DNA from: Begonia masoniana
Lineage: Eukaryota > Streptophyta > Magnoliopsida > Cucurbitales > Begoniaceae
Assembly: GCA_022432975.1 (NCBI GenBank)
Contig: CM039510.1
Coordinates: forward strand, 36,400,788-36,464,787
Length of the DNA: 64,000 nt
Direction: 5' to 3'
Below the pieces are notes generated by a model. That model was given only the letters and a program-made list of their open reading frames with translations, was not told where the DNA came from and made no database searches. This document shows, piece by piece, positions 10,524 to 21,302 of the stretch. Position 1 is the stretch's first letter, and each line of letters begins with the position of its first letter. A program made the translations under genes and the position numbers.

Positions 10524-13022
10524 TGTAACACCCGGGTTTTTTTTATGGAAGTTGGTAAGAAAATAAAATAGGTTGTTTTATTTAATTAATTTAGGTTCGG
10601 ATATTTTCTGTGAAAGTAAGCCGTGGATTATAATGTAAGAGCAAGATTTATCGAAATTCGAATGGTAGAAAACACAAGTGGGTAAAACGGTAAGTGTAAT
10701 TTGTATGAATGTTAATAGAAATTATAATTATAATTATTATAATTATTATTATTATTATTAATAAAATAAATAAAACAAAACAACAACAGAATTTCATTCT
10801 GTTGTTGTTCAAACCCGACGACGCGAGGAGCAGGACAGGGAGAGGGGGAGAGAACGCGAGTGACGGAGGCGAGCCGAGCACTGGCGACTCCGGCGTTCTC
10901 CGGCCAGACGGCGGCGATGCAGGGCTTCCGGCCTGTCTCCGCGCACGAACCGCCCGGTAAGGTTCGGTTTTTCTTTGTTTTTGCCCTGCTTTTTGGTTCT
11001 GTCGAGGCCGAGGGTGACGAGCTCGATTGAGCTCCGATCACCGGCCGATTTGGGTTGTTTCCGGCGTGGGTTCGTCGACCCTTGGACCGGCTTTAGTCGT
11101 CTGGTTGTGAGGAGCCCAATTTGGGCAAATTTCAGTAAAAACCGATTTGGGGCATTTCGGGTTTGAGTGTGTAGGCTTGGAATTTCGATTAGTTTAGGCT
11201 AATTGGATGTGAGGGTGGTCGATTGGTGAGGATTTGAGTGAAAATTGATGAAAAATCGAAAAAGGAAATTTTCCGGTTTAAGGGCAGATTCGGGTTTACT
11301 GGAATTTGACCTAGTTAGAGTCGTTTGTTTTCAAATTCCTTTTGGCAGGTTAAAATAGGTTATTAGAGGAGTACGTGGCCGCTGGAATCGTTCGATTCCG
11401 ATATCCGACGCAAAAGTTACGCGTGTTTGAGGTTTCGGGTCGGTTTTTACCGAACCCAAATTGGTGGCCCTTTTAGTTAGGCTTTCATTGGATTAGGCTA
11501 GAAATAGGAGTTTGAGAGTAATTAGTAGATGTAGGCTTGATTTTAATGGTTTGATGAATATTTATCGTAGGTCGAGCTGTAGATGGACAGGTAATCGAGT
11601 ACCCTCAGCGAGCTAGGACGCCAGGTAAGTAGAGAACGTTTGTTTTGCCTTCGGGCCTACACCACGGAACGGTAGGATTTATTTTGTTGTTGGTTGTTGA
11701 TGCCTTATTGGTTGGTTGGTGTTTGTTTGTTGGTTGGTGTTCGAGTAGTGTGTGAGTTGTTGTTGTCGTTTAGTGTTGTTTAGTTGTTGATGTCTTGGTT
11801 GTCTTCTTTGTCGGTTGTTTCGTGTGGTGTCATATCGTCGTATTGTGTTGTATTGCATATCTTGGTTGACACATGCATCATGGTTTTCTAACTGACGAAA
11901 TCACGAGTTTTGCATGTTTGAGTGGTGAGGATGATGTGAAAGAAAGATAAGAAGTGATATGCAACTTGGTCTCGAGTAGAATAGCTTCGTCGGGCAAGTG
12001 GCTCGTTGAGCACCCCGCGAGGGATTCTATTCGAGATGCCCTGTTAATGTACGTAATGTGTCGTGAGTATGAATTCCTCGACCTGTTCGTGCTTGAAGTG
12101 CACAATGAGGATTCTACGATCGATTGGAGGAGATTTGTGTTGGCCGTCCTGGACTGTGTTGGGACGTGTGCCTCCGGTCTAGCTCCGTGGATCAAGGCGT
12201 GGCCGTCCTGGACTGTGTGGGGGCGTGTGCCTACTTGATTCACCTGAAAGTGAAAGATAAATGCAACCGAAACGAAAAGAAAACAACAGAGTGTGTAGAA
12301 ACTGCATATGATAGGATTGCATTGCATTGTGGTGTTGAGTTGCATTGGGTGGTGTTGTATCTTTGTGTTGAGTTGTCGTGTCGAGGGGTGTTGTGTTGTG
12401 GTGTTAGAGTAGGGTAGGGTGTACATTTTTCTTGTTATTATTTGTTACTCCCTACTTGCTAAGCGTAAGCTTACGTGTGTGTGTGTGTTCTGTGGTGTAG
12501 GTAACGACGCAGGTACAGGTGAGCTATGTGAGTCAGTCAGGACTTGGGAGCAGTCGGTGATGCATGGAGCGTGCCGGTGCGGGCATTTGTCGGGGCGAAT
12601 CGACCATGGTCGTCGGAGATGTGGGGTTTAATATTTTGGTGGTTATTGTAAATGTTTATCGTTGTATATAGTTAAGTTAAGGGTGATGTATCGCCCTGTA
12701 TTGTGGACTTTCTTCATTTAGGGATGTTAGTATTCTAGTTTCTCCTTGCTACTGTTTGAAGATTCTGTTGGAAGGTTAAGTAGATAATTGAGTAGAGTAT
12801 TCTGGATTTGGTTGGGAATTGAATTGTGTGCAGGTATTTAGCATTTCGGAGGCGCCATTTTCAGGCGTTACTATGCCGAAATTTTCGGGAAGAACGCCGT
12901 GGTGCTTATAGATTAGGATTAAGGGGCATTAGTGAGTCTAGTCTTATTTTAAATTAGATTTTTAACGTGAGATTGGTTAGCAAAGTAGCGCTCCGAGCCA
13001 GGGTGGGTTCGGGGGCGTTACA
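10524..13022 (+). repeat. 3' LTR of the non-autonomous element
   Basis: 2499 bp, near-identical to 4689-7188. It repeats the predicted intron (donor GT 11625, acceptor AG 12499-12500) with the same helix strands. Confidence 0.93.
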
Positions 13023-13081
13023 ATATTTCTTATTTACGAAAATACCCTTGGAGCGGAAACTCGAAAAACTCGGGTGTTACA
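13023..13081 (-). mobile_element. Minus-strand LTR, proximal 59 bp
   Basis: Start (TG...) of the minus-strand LTR that continues at 4688-2143. It begins with the ATATT duplicated by the inserted element and ends at 13081 with CGGGTGTTACA, the reverse complement of the family start TGTAACACCCG. Confidence 0.75.
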
Positions 13082-13688
13082 GGAACAAATTGCATGGATG
13101 GCTCTAAAATCAGAGATAATCCATGCACACCCTAAAAGAGAAAATATTCCAAACAATTCAAGAATACTTCAGAACATAAACTCAACTGTCAAATACAGAG
13201 GTTTTAAACTTAAACATCAGAACCTATACATTATCAAAATTTCCAACAGAATCCCAACAGAGTTTTAAAACAAAACCAGCAGAATCCCGGTAGGGTTTAC
13301 AGATATGAACTTTATTTTAAAAACTTAAACCTCGGGACAAAAATATGTCTAGCTGCAGCAACCAACCCATGAGCTCCTCTGCCAACTACATCAAATTATC
13401 ATCTTGAGGCACAAAGTCCTCATTCACGGGTTCAGTACCTGCATCAGGGAGTTCACCTATGAGTCTAAAACTTAGTAAGAATATATAAACAAAATGCAGT
13501 GATTCATATGCTATGCATGAACTTTTCAGAAATACAGTGACATTTCAGAACATTACGTTTCACTGGCAGAGGGGTATAAGTGGGGCTTATAGGGAACTGG
13601 CAAGTGCACGACAGGCACATAACAGATTTACAGAATAGAAACAGAACAGAACAGAAACAGTAGGCCAGTCCCCGTCCCGCACTTAACC
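13082..13688 (-). mobile_element. Minus-strand LTR fragment, left part
   Basis: About 0.6 kb aligning with 44400-45035 (a related minus-strand LTR). It continues at 16943 after the inserted solo LTR. It includes the reverse complement of a predicted acceptor (GACTCATAG|GTGAAC, near 13453-13467). The end at 13082 is truncated against another LTR. Confidence 0.75.
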
Positions 13689-14687
13689 TGTAACACCCGA
13701 GAATTTTCTAGTATGTGCGTCGCCTACAATTTGATGTGTTAGGAGAGTTTAATGATACAAATGTGAGGTTATGCATTTAAGAGAAAGTCAATGAGAAGAG
13801 AGAAGAAAAAGAGTTGATAATTCAAACTTCAAATGAGTTTGAAAAGTCAAAGAAAATTTGTATTGAAATAATTTATGGAAAAAGGTGGTTTTAAGAAGTC
13901 AATCACGTTGGAAGAAGAAGAAGAGAAAAGTGAGGGCTTTATTTGCAAAATTGAAAACCTTGGTGGAGGGAAACAAAAAGAGGAAAAAATTAGTTTTTAT
14001 AAAATGAGAAAAAGGGGTGATTAAATGGTAAAAAGCCATCTTCATCTTCACCAAACTCCATCGAAGCTTTCAGCCATTGGAGGGCTTTCTCTCTTCCATT
14101 TTCAAGGTGTTTGCAAGGTAAGAAAGTATGGGTTTTTGTTTGTGTATGGTTAGGTGTTGATTTTAGGAGTTATTAGGGTGTTTTTGGAGAGTTTGGTTAG
14201 GGTTTGGAAAACCCTAACCATGGATTCCGAAAATTGGAGTTAAAATGGTGGTTTTCTTCCCTAAGCTCATGATAAAGAGGTTAGATGAATTGGTTTAGAT
14301 TGATTTAGGGAGAAATGGAAGCTTGGAGTTGTGTTTGGGAAAAACCGATTTTTAACTCAACGTGCACCGGTTCTGTTTTGCTGTTTTCGATCTGACGATG
14401 TGGTTTGGTTGTTGATTTTGAGTGTTGGAATGGATAGTAGACGTGTAGAGGTTTCCGAATTGGGGTGGCACGTTGAAATTCGATGAAAAATGAGGGAGTT
14501 ATGGCTGTTTGATGTCGGACGTTGAAAATTGGGGGAATTTCGGATTTTAGGGCTTAAGTTGTTAAGATATGTTTAAATTGTGTTGATTGGATTTAGTTAG
14601 GAAATAGATTATTGCTAAGTTATTTTCCTATGTTTGTTAGGTTGACGAGTGGATTAGCCGAGGGAACAAAAACGTGCAGGAGTTCAG

Positions 14688-15908
14688 GTAAGTAATGGAT
14701 TGTGTGTTTTGTCGCCTTTGGGCCTACACCACGAAACGGTAGGATTTATTGTTTGATAGTTGCTTGGTTGTTGTTTGTTGTTTGGTGGTTGAATAATGAA
14801 TGGCTTGGTTGTTATTAATTGGTGTTTGAGTATTGATTGATAAATTGCTTGGTTGTTGTTTGGTGTTTGGTGTTTGAATATTGTGGGAGTGGCATTGTTT
14901 GATAGTTGTGTTGTTATTCGGTGTTTGAGTGTTGTGTAAGTAGGTTTGGTGTTTGAGTGTTGTGTGGAATGGTAGGATTTATTATTTGATAGTTGTGTTG
15001 TTGTTCGGTGTTCAAGAGTTGTGTGAGTAGCGTGAAATGTGTGAGAAAAGCACTAGAGAGTTAAATGCCTCGTCGTTAAAGTGCAAGAGCACTAGAGGGT
15101 TTAACGTCTCGTCGTTAATGTGCTAGGCACTAGGGAGTTGAACGCCTCGTCGTTAAAGTGTAAGAGCACTAGAGGGTTTAACGTCTCGTCGTTAATGTGC
15201 TAGAGCAAGCACTAGGGAGTTAAATGCCTCGTCGTTAAAGTGCAAGAGCACTAGAGGGTTTAACGTCTTGTCGTTAATGTGCTAGAGCAAGCACTAGGGA
15301 GTTAAATGCCTCGTCGTTAAAGTGCAAGAGCACTAGAGGGTTTAACGTCTCGTCGTTAATGTGCTAGAGCAAGCACTAGGGAGTTAAATGCCTCGTCGTT
15401 AAAATGCAAGAGCACTAGAGGGTTTAACGCCTCGTCGTTAATGTGCTAGAGCAAGCACTAGGGAGTTAAATGCCTCGTCGTTAAAGTGCAAGAGCACTAG
15501 AGGGTTTAAAGTCTCGTCGTTAATGTGCTAGAGCAAGCACTAGGGAGTTAAATGCCTCGTCGTTAAAGTGCAAGAGCACTAGAGGGTTTAAAGTCTCGTC
15601 GTTAATGTGCTAGAGCAAGCACTAGGGAGTTAAATGCCTCGTCGTTAAAGTGCAAGAGCACTAGAGGGTTTAACGTCTCGTCGTTAATGTGATAGAGCAT
15701 GCACTAGGGAGTTGAAGGCCTCGTCGTTAAAGTGCAGGAGAACTAGAGGGTTCAACGTCTCGTCGTTAATGTGTATGTGCATGTGTATGTGCAAATAGTT
15801 GATACTGTATGGATTAGGGGGAGGTGTATGCATTTTTGCTCGTTTATATTCGTTATTCATTACTTGCTAAGCGTAAGCTTACGTGTGTGTGCGTGTTTTG
15901 TGGTGTAG
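14688..15908 (+). other. Predicted LTR intron with splice-site-bridging helix
   Basis: Donor CAG|GTAAGT with GT at 14688. Stem-loop GCC-TTTG-GGC at 14714-14723. Left strand CCTACACCACGAAAC at 14723-14737; right strand GTTTTGTGGTGTAGG at 15895-15909. All 15 positions pair, with one G.U at the same place as in the 4689 element. The acceptor AG is at 15907-15908; TTGCTAAGC lies upstream at about 15864. Confidence 0.6.
15049..15773 (+). repeat. 41/82-bp tandem array inside the LTR intron
   Basis: About 18 monomers of roughly 41 bp arranged as an 82-bp dimer. One half contains GCACTAGGGAGTTAAATGCC, the other GCACTAGAGGGTTTAACGTC, each followed by TCGTCGTTAA. It lies entirely between the two helix strands. 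Confidence 0.93.
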
Positions 15909-16942
15909 GTGAAGAGTTTTATACAGGTGAGGTTGAGGAGACAGCCGAGGATTAGGCCGTAGTCGGAGGAGTACAGAGTCTGCCGGTGCAGGCTATTTGT
16001 CGGGGCGTCTTGACCACTGTCTTTCTTCGGGTAATGTGTGGGAATTGAGGTTGATTGGTATGTAGATAGTTGGTGGGTGTTCTAAATGGTTTAAATTGTA
16101 AAGGTTTGGTTTTGAGTATATTTAGGAAAAGTGAAGTATTTTTGGTACATTTTGGTACATGTAATTATTTTGACGGCTTACGAGTCAGTTGTGTTGATGG
16201 ATAGTGGTCGTACGTATTGTGGGTTGAAATTATATATTTTCCGGTTTTAAATCGCAGGTTTTGGTTTATCGGAGTTTAGGCGTTATGCCGTCTGTTTTGA
16301 TTTTAAAACAAACGACGTCGGGTTGAAGTTAGCTATTTTTATTAATATCCGTTTTAAGTCAGTTTTCAAAAATATTTACGGGATTCAAAAAGATGAGTGT
16401 CGGGGAGGTATGGTTAAAGTTTCGTGATTTTTAGAGGTGTTCGGGGTGGTGAAGTATGAGAAAAAGTGAGGAAAGGTTAAAATGGGCATTTTTAAGGGTT
16501 TTTGGTTGTGAAAAACCCGAGTCGGCCCAATCGATCGGGCCCGGGGCGCGACCGATCGTGGTAGGTATGTTTTTGGGTGAAAATGGCTCGAGCGTGCCCG
16601 ATCGATCGGGCTAAAATCGCGATCGATCGTGGCTGGGCACGTACGGGGCGCGCCCATCGCGCAGGCGGGCGCGCAATGCGCAGGCGCGCGCGGCGCCCAG
16701 CGCCCACTTGAGCCAAAATTTTAATTTTTTTAAAGTTTTCCCTATTTTTACAATGTTTTGACCCGACATTTTCCGATGTATTTTAAACGTATTTTTGGCC
16801 AATTTTTCAATAAATTTTGAGGGTTCAAAAAACAAGAAAATCGAGTCGAAAACTTTACGAAAATGATTTTAAATGATGTTTTAAATGCGGGGTTGGCTAG
16901 AAAAGTAGCGTACCGAGCCGGGGCGGGTTCAGGGGAGTTACA

Positions 16943-17912
16943 TAACCAATACATTACAGTCGGATTTTATCTTTCTTAACTTCAAACCGTGTACAGAAAA
17001 CAGTTTTGCATGAACTTTCGGGAAAATCGTGTATGCATGGACATTTACAGTGCTTCATCTTAGAATAGCAGACAGCAGAAATAAACGGTAGAAAAGGAAA
17101 AGCAATACAAAAAACTCCGAACGAAACTCTAACTTATCTACCCGAAACAACCCGACAGATGTAAAATCCTAGAGGCTCTGTGATGTAGGGCCTTAAAGGC
17201 CAACCTACAGGTATGAACTTACCTATTTGCTGTAGAGTTGAAAGTCTTGAACGTCTCGGTGATGCACGAACCTATAATATGCGCATAGAGAAAATGAGCA
17301 AAGCTGCAAATGCTAACTAATAACTTAGTAGAATATGCAGCAAACTCCTTTCAAACCTTTATAAAATAAACCAACGTGTTTTCATCCAAAAACAGTGAGT
17401 TTTTTCTATAATACTTTAACCCTAACTTCAACAAAACTCACATTTTTAACTTGTCCAAACTCGTTAACTTTAGTAGATGATTACCTTCACTAGAGAAAAT
17501 GGAGGAAAGGAAGCTTTTGGAAAGGTTGCAGTCGCCTGGAGGAGAGAAAACAGAGAGCAGTGGAAAGAAGCAGATGAGAAATGAGGTTTTCACGTAGGAG
17601 GGAAGAGAAAGGGACATGACTTCTTCAACAAGTTGTCAAGTGTCAAGCAACCAATGGTCACCCCCCACCAACCTTAATTGGCTTCCCATTTTACCCTTCC
17701 ATTGATTTCTAACCAAAGTGTTCTGTTTTGGTTGATTTTTAGTTTGGTTTTCCAATTGAATTATTAGTTAAATTCACCGATCCGTTTTCTCTAGACATCC
17801 ACTTGGGGTATCACAAAACTCCAATGAAATACGCACTTCATTAATGGCCAATATATATATCTCATTTAATAGTTCAAGGAATAATTACATGGCTAAAATA
17901 CTGGGTGTTACA
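16943..17912 (-). mobile_element. Minus-strand LTR fragment, right part
   Basis: Continuation of 13082-13688, aligning with 45036-45957. On the minus strand it begins at 17912 (TGTAACACCCAG) and includes a predicted donor ATAG|GTAAGT near 17210 and a GGCC-TTTAA-GGCC stem. The 15-bp helix seen in other families is not kept here. Confidence 0.75.
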
Positions 17913-18060
17913 ATAATGATAAACTATTTGTACAGAATTTGTCTCCGTAAGAATTGCTTCATAATAATAGCGAAACTTGTCTTCATGAACTAAATAATAT
18001 TGAGTGCCCATATAGCGTTCTTTAAAGAATCAGCCGTCTTTTTGATTCATACTAATATCC
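17913..18060. other. Unassigned spacer
   Basis: About 150 bp between a minus-strand LTR start and a plus-strand LTR fragment. I recognise nothing firm in it. Confidence 0.4.
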
Positions 18061-18189
18061 TTTTCGGATAGGGTGAATATAGATTCCACCACGGTTTTTC
18101 TTCCTAATTTGATGGTTTGAATCTTAGCTAGGGTGGTTTAGGTTATTTTTAGGGTTAGATTAGAGTTTAGATAAAAGTGGTGCAAAAAT
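18061..18189 (+). mobile_element. Plus-strand LTR fragment ending in a 19-bp repeat
   Basis: Fragment whose reverse complement recurs at about 18772-18825 (CTAGGGTGGTTTAGGTT against AACCTAAACCACCCTAG). It ends with ATAAAAGTGGTGCAAAAAT (18171-18189), repeated exactly at 20921-20939 where plus-strand LTR sequence resumes. The segment between is in the opposite orientation. Confidence 0.6.
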
Positions 18190-19536
18190 CATTCTACTCG
18201 AGACACTTTCATCGTACCTCTCGAGTAGAAATCGTTCTACTCGAGACACTTTCATCGTACCTCTCGAGTAGAAATCGTTCTACTCGAGACACTTTGCAAA
18301 TCTTACATTCCAAGAAAATCTTACGTTCTATACTCACAATTTCAAGCATGCTAAAACTCGTTCGTTTCGTAGTTTAAAAAAAATGATGCATGACACACAC
18401 AATGCTCCACTCCACACAAAACAAACACAACAAACAAACAAATCCCTACCGTTCCATGGTGTAGGTCCAACGGCAAAACACAAACGTCCTCTACTTACCT
18501 GAACTCCTGCACCGTACGTACTCGCTTCAGCTATGTAAATTTCCTGACTCGGTAACCTATCACAATCACAAAATTCACTTAAGCATCACAATTCACTTCT
18601 AAAGAATATTTAATCTAACTCTAACTACAAACAACTAACTTTAACACAACTCAATCTAAAATCCCGATTTTCCCACATTTTCGATGTCCAAACTTCAATC
18701 GGCTATAACTCCCTCATTTTTCAACGGTTTCGACGTGCCACCCCATTCTGTAAACCTCTACACGTCTACTAACCTAAACCACCCTAGCTAAGATTCAAAC
18801 CATCAAATTAGGAAGAAAAACCAGCCAATGAACAAGATTTTCGGAGCTCTCCATTAGGTTTTCCCAAACCCTAACCAAATCCCACAAAAAATTAACCAAA
18901 ATATCAAAAACTAACCCTAAAATGTATAAATAACAAAACCCATTTAATTTTTACCTTGAAACCCTTGCAAATTTGATGAAGAATAGAGAATAGAGCTCAG
19001 CTATGGAGGACTTAGGGCTTGGAAGAAAACCGTGGGAGAGAGGAGTGAAAGAGAAAGAAAAAAAAAAACACTAACCATTAAAACTCAATTTTTCCCTCTT
19101 TTAAAATCTTCCACAAAATTTCTATTTTTTTACACTTTCCCCACACTTTCACTCTTCCTCCAACGTGAGTTCTCCCTTTTCTCACCAAAAACTTTTCTTC
19201 ATTTCTATTGGTCACAATTTCCTTTGACTTTTCAACCTTAACTTTTTTTACTCTTCAGTTTTCTAAATCATTTACATTAAAACAACTACTTCATTAAACA
19301 ACCACCTTATCTTTTTATTTTCTCTTTAATTCTATCTTTCTAATTTGATTGCTTTTAAATAAATTCAACTCCATAAACTTCTAACCACTTAACTCTAGGG
19401 TTTCCTCTAGGGTTCCTCTTCAAATTTCTCACTTTCCTTTCCATGACTTAGGGAAACTCTAAATTAACATTAAATATTCATAATGTAACCTAGACTAAGG
19501 TTATGCATTTTATAGAATTTTTTTTTGGGTATTACA
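18190..19536 (-). mobile_element. Minus-strand 3' LTR (truncated)
   Basis: On the minus strand it begins at 19536 (TGTAATACCC) directly after a polypurine tract and runs to 18190. It contains three units of the CTCGAGTAGAA hairpin repeat and the reverse complement of sequence seen at 20940-21500. The last kilobase of the LTR is missing. Confidence 0.7.
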
Positions 19537-20920
19537 ATCTACCCTCCTTACAAAAATTTTGTCCTCAAAATTTGTGGCCTTGTTATTCCTCGACTTACCT
19601 ACCATAAGCGATCCTCCTGACTTTTGAGTTGTACTACTACATCTAAAGTACTCCATACACTTAATCACCTACCAGGTGCCCCTACTCACCTATCGGGTAA
19701 TGAAAATTCCTACATCTCCCAAGTTTTGACTTCACTTAAGTCTGCACTTCTTAACTCAAATACTCATACATTTATTGACTGCAATTAAATCAATTATCAC
19801 TTATACTTTCAAACCCATCTAACTTAATTCGTAACTCTAGCTTTTTTTTTTTTTTTTTCATGCTAAGTTCATCTAATTAATTACTTTCCTAATCTAGTGT
19901 CCATCAAACACTTACATAACTACCTCAATAGCATAACACCAAAAACTCAATGAATGAACTAAATCCTCAATTTCTCATTCCCCTCTACTCTACCATCCCA
20001 TTCCTAACTCATCACTCCCATCTCTTGCACCTACATACCTCGGGTGATCGCGACGTTTTACTATTTATCTACGCAACCCTCGCATTCCGAAAGTTCCCAA
20101 TACTTAAATTTATCGACTGGGTATTATCCAACCTTCCACGATTATGCCCACTACACTCAATTTGTCCAATTTCTACTTCAGTCATCACCATACACTCTCA
20201 ATTTTTTAGGGCTAAACTAACTCGCTCTCACTATTCACCCAATATTCTAAATGGTGTACCACTACTTTAACTTCCACTCTACTACTTACGAAACTAAACT
20301 TTTATAACCCCTTCTTCAATGACAGATCATACTGCTACCCATCCTTTTTTGATCTAAGGTTGTATGTAATATTCACTCCTCCACTAAGATGCGACTTCCT
20401 AGGAGAGTTCCTTTATCGCTACATCCTTATCTACATACCGTTTAGTTTTGGGCTCCTACTATAACCTTGTGGCACACATTTCCTTAATACCTTTATCCTC
20501 ACTCATTTGAAGACTTTCATCTTAAATCCTTGGCCACCTATCTAGTTTGTCGCGCTGGAGCAAACTCTTTAAAACATCTATCGTAATCAACAACCCTAAA
20601 TCTCTCTCATATCGCTACTTCTTCCATTGCTAGCGCCCTAACGATATCCCACCAACCAACGTTCAACTAACTTTACTACGAAAGCCACTACCACCAAAAC
20701 TAAATATACAACACACCCCAAACTATCAATGTATCAACAGCCAATGAACTACAAATACCGTACCTGAAGTCACGGCTGGTTAGTCCTTACCATCCGACTC
20801 GATCATAGTAAAGATTCTAGGTGTCGTTTTAGCTGGTCCTTTCCTTGATACTTAGCTACATGACCAGGCTTGTTACATCTGAAGCACCGAATGACCTTTG
20901 GCTTTGTACAATCTCGGGAA
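19537..20920 (-). mobile_element. Truncated retrotransposon interior with broken Gag zinc knuckle
   Basis: Read on the minus strand, the segment starts near 20920 with a CCHC-type knuckle (CFRCNKPGHVAK followed by Y where the last Cys should be). It then runs about 1.2 kb without domains and ends with GAGGACAAAATTTTTGTAAGGAGGGTAGAT, split here by a polypurine tract at 19537-19551. Protease, reverse transcriptase and integrase are absent. The minus strand is C-poor, as in the 7189-10523 interior. Confidence 0.65.
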
Positions 20921-21302
20921 ATAAAAGTGGTGCAAAAATTGGTTTTGTAACGATTGTGCACGGGTTCTATTTTGTGAGTTTCGAGTTTGCCATTGTGATT
21001 ATTTGGTTAATTTAAGTCTTTCAATTGAAAGTAGATGTGTAGAGGTTTACAGAATGGGGTGGCACGTCAAAATCCGTTGAAAAATGAGGGAGTTATAGCC
21101 GATTGAAGTTTGGACACCGAAAATGTGGGAAAATCGGGATTTTAGATTGAGTTGTGTTAAAGTTAGTTGTTTGTAGTTAGAGTTAGATTAAATATTCTTT
21201 AGAAGTGAATTGTGATACTTAAGTGAATTTTGTGATTGTGATAGGTTACCGAGTCGGGAAATTTACATAGCCGAAGCGAGTAAGTGCGGTACAGAAGTTC
21301 AG

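Larger units (their letters stand above)
4689..13022 (+). mobile_element. Intact non-autonomous long-LTR retrotransposon (LARD-like, Tekay-related)
   Basis: Two near-identical LTRs (4689-7188 and 10524-13022, starting TGTAACACCCGGG and ending GGGGGCGTTACA) flank a 3.3-kb interior. A 5-bp target-site duplication ATATT is present (4684-4688 and 13023-13027). A primer-binding site TGGTATCAGAGC (7192-7203) matches the 3' end of initiator tRNA-Met, and a polypurine tract AAGGAGGGTGGA precedes the 3' LTR. The interior has no ORF of useful length, so any movement would depend on proteins from a relative. By eye the LTRs differ at about a dozen substitutions plus a few one-base indels in 2.5 kb, implying recent insertion. 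It is nested in the minus-strand LTR that flanks it. Confidence 0.93.
13689..16942 (+). mobile_element. Solo LTR, 3.25 kb, with target-site duplication TAACC
   Basis: Starts TGTAACACCCGAG and ends GGGTTCAGGGGAGTTACA. It is flanked by TAACC at 13684-13688 and 16943-16947. The related LTR copy at 45001-45060 preserves the uninterrupted site (CACTTAACCGGTACA), which confirms the insertion point. It has no interior or second LTR, the usual result of LTR-LTR recombination. It carries a TTATAAAAT TATA-like site near 13997, a predicted intron and a large tandem array. The G+C-rich stretch at 16500-16700 has repeated CGATCG-type motifs. Confidence 0.92.

Noticed and set aside
2143..13081. Complete solo LTR with target-site duplication for the minus-strand LTR
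   Set aside because: The flanking pentamers AAAAG and GGAAC do not match, so one side has been rearranged.
16385..16954. Several overlapping minus-strand frames rich in Arg and Ala
   Set aside because: High G+C end of the solo LTR; frames overlap one another and none has a domain.
17913..18060. Possible organelle-derived insert
   Set aside because: The short AT-rich text reminded me of organellar coding sequence, but I could not match it to a gene.
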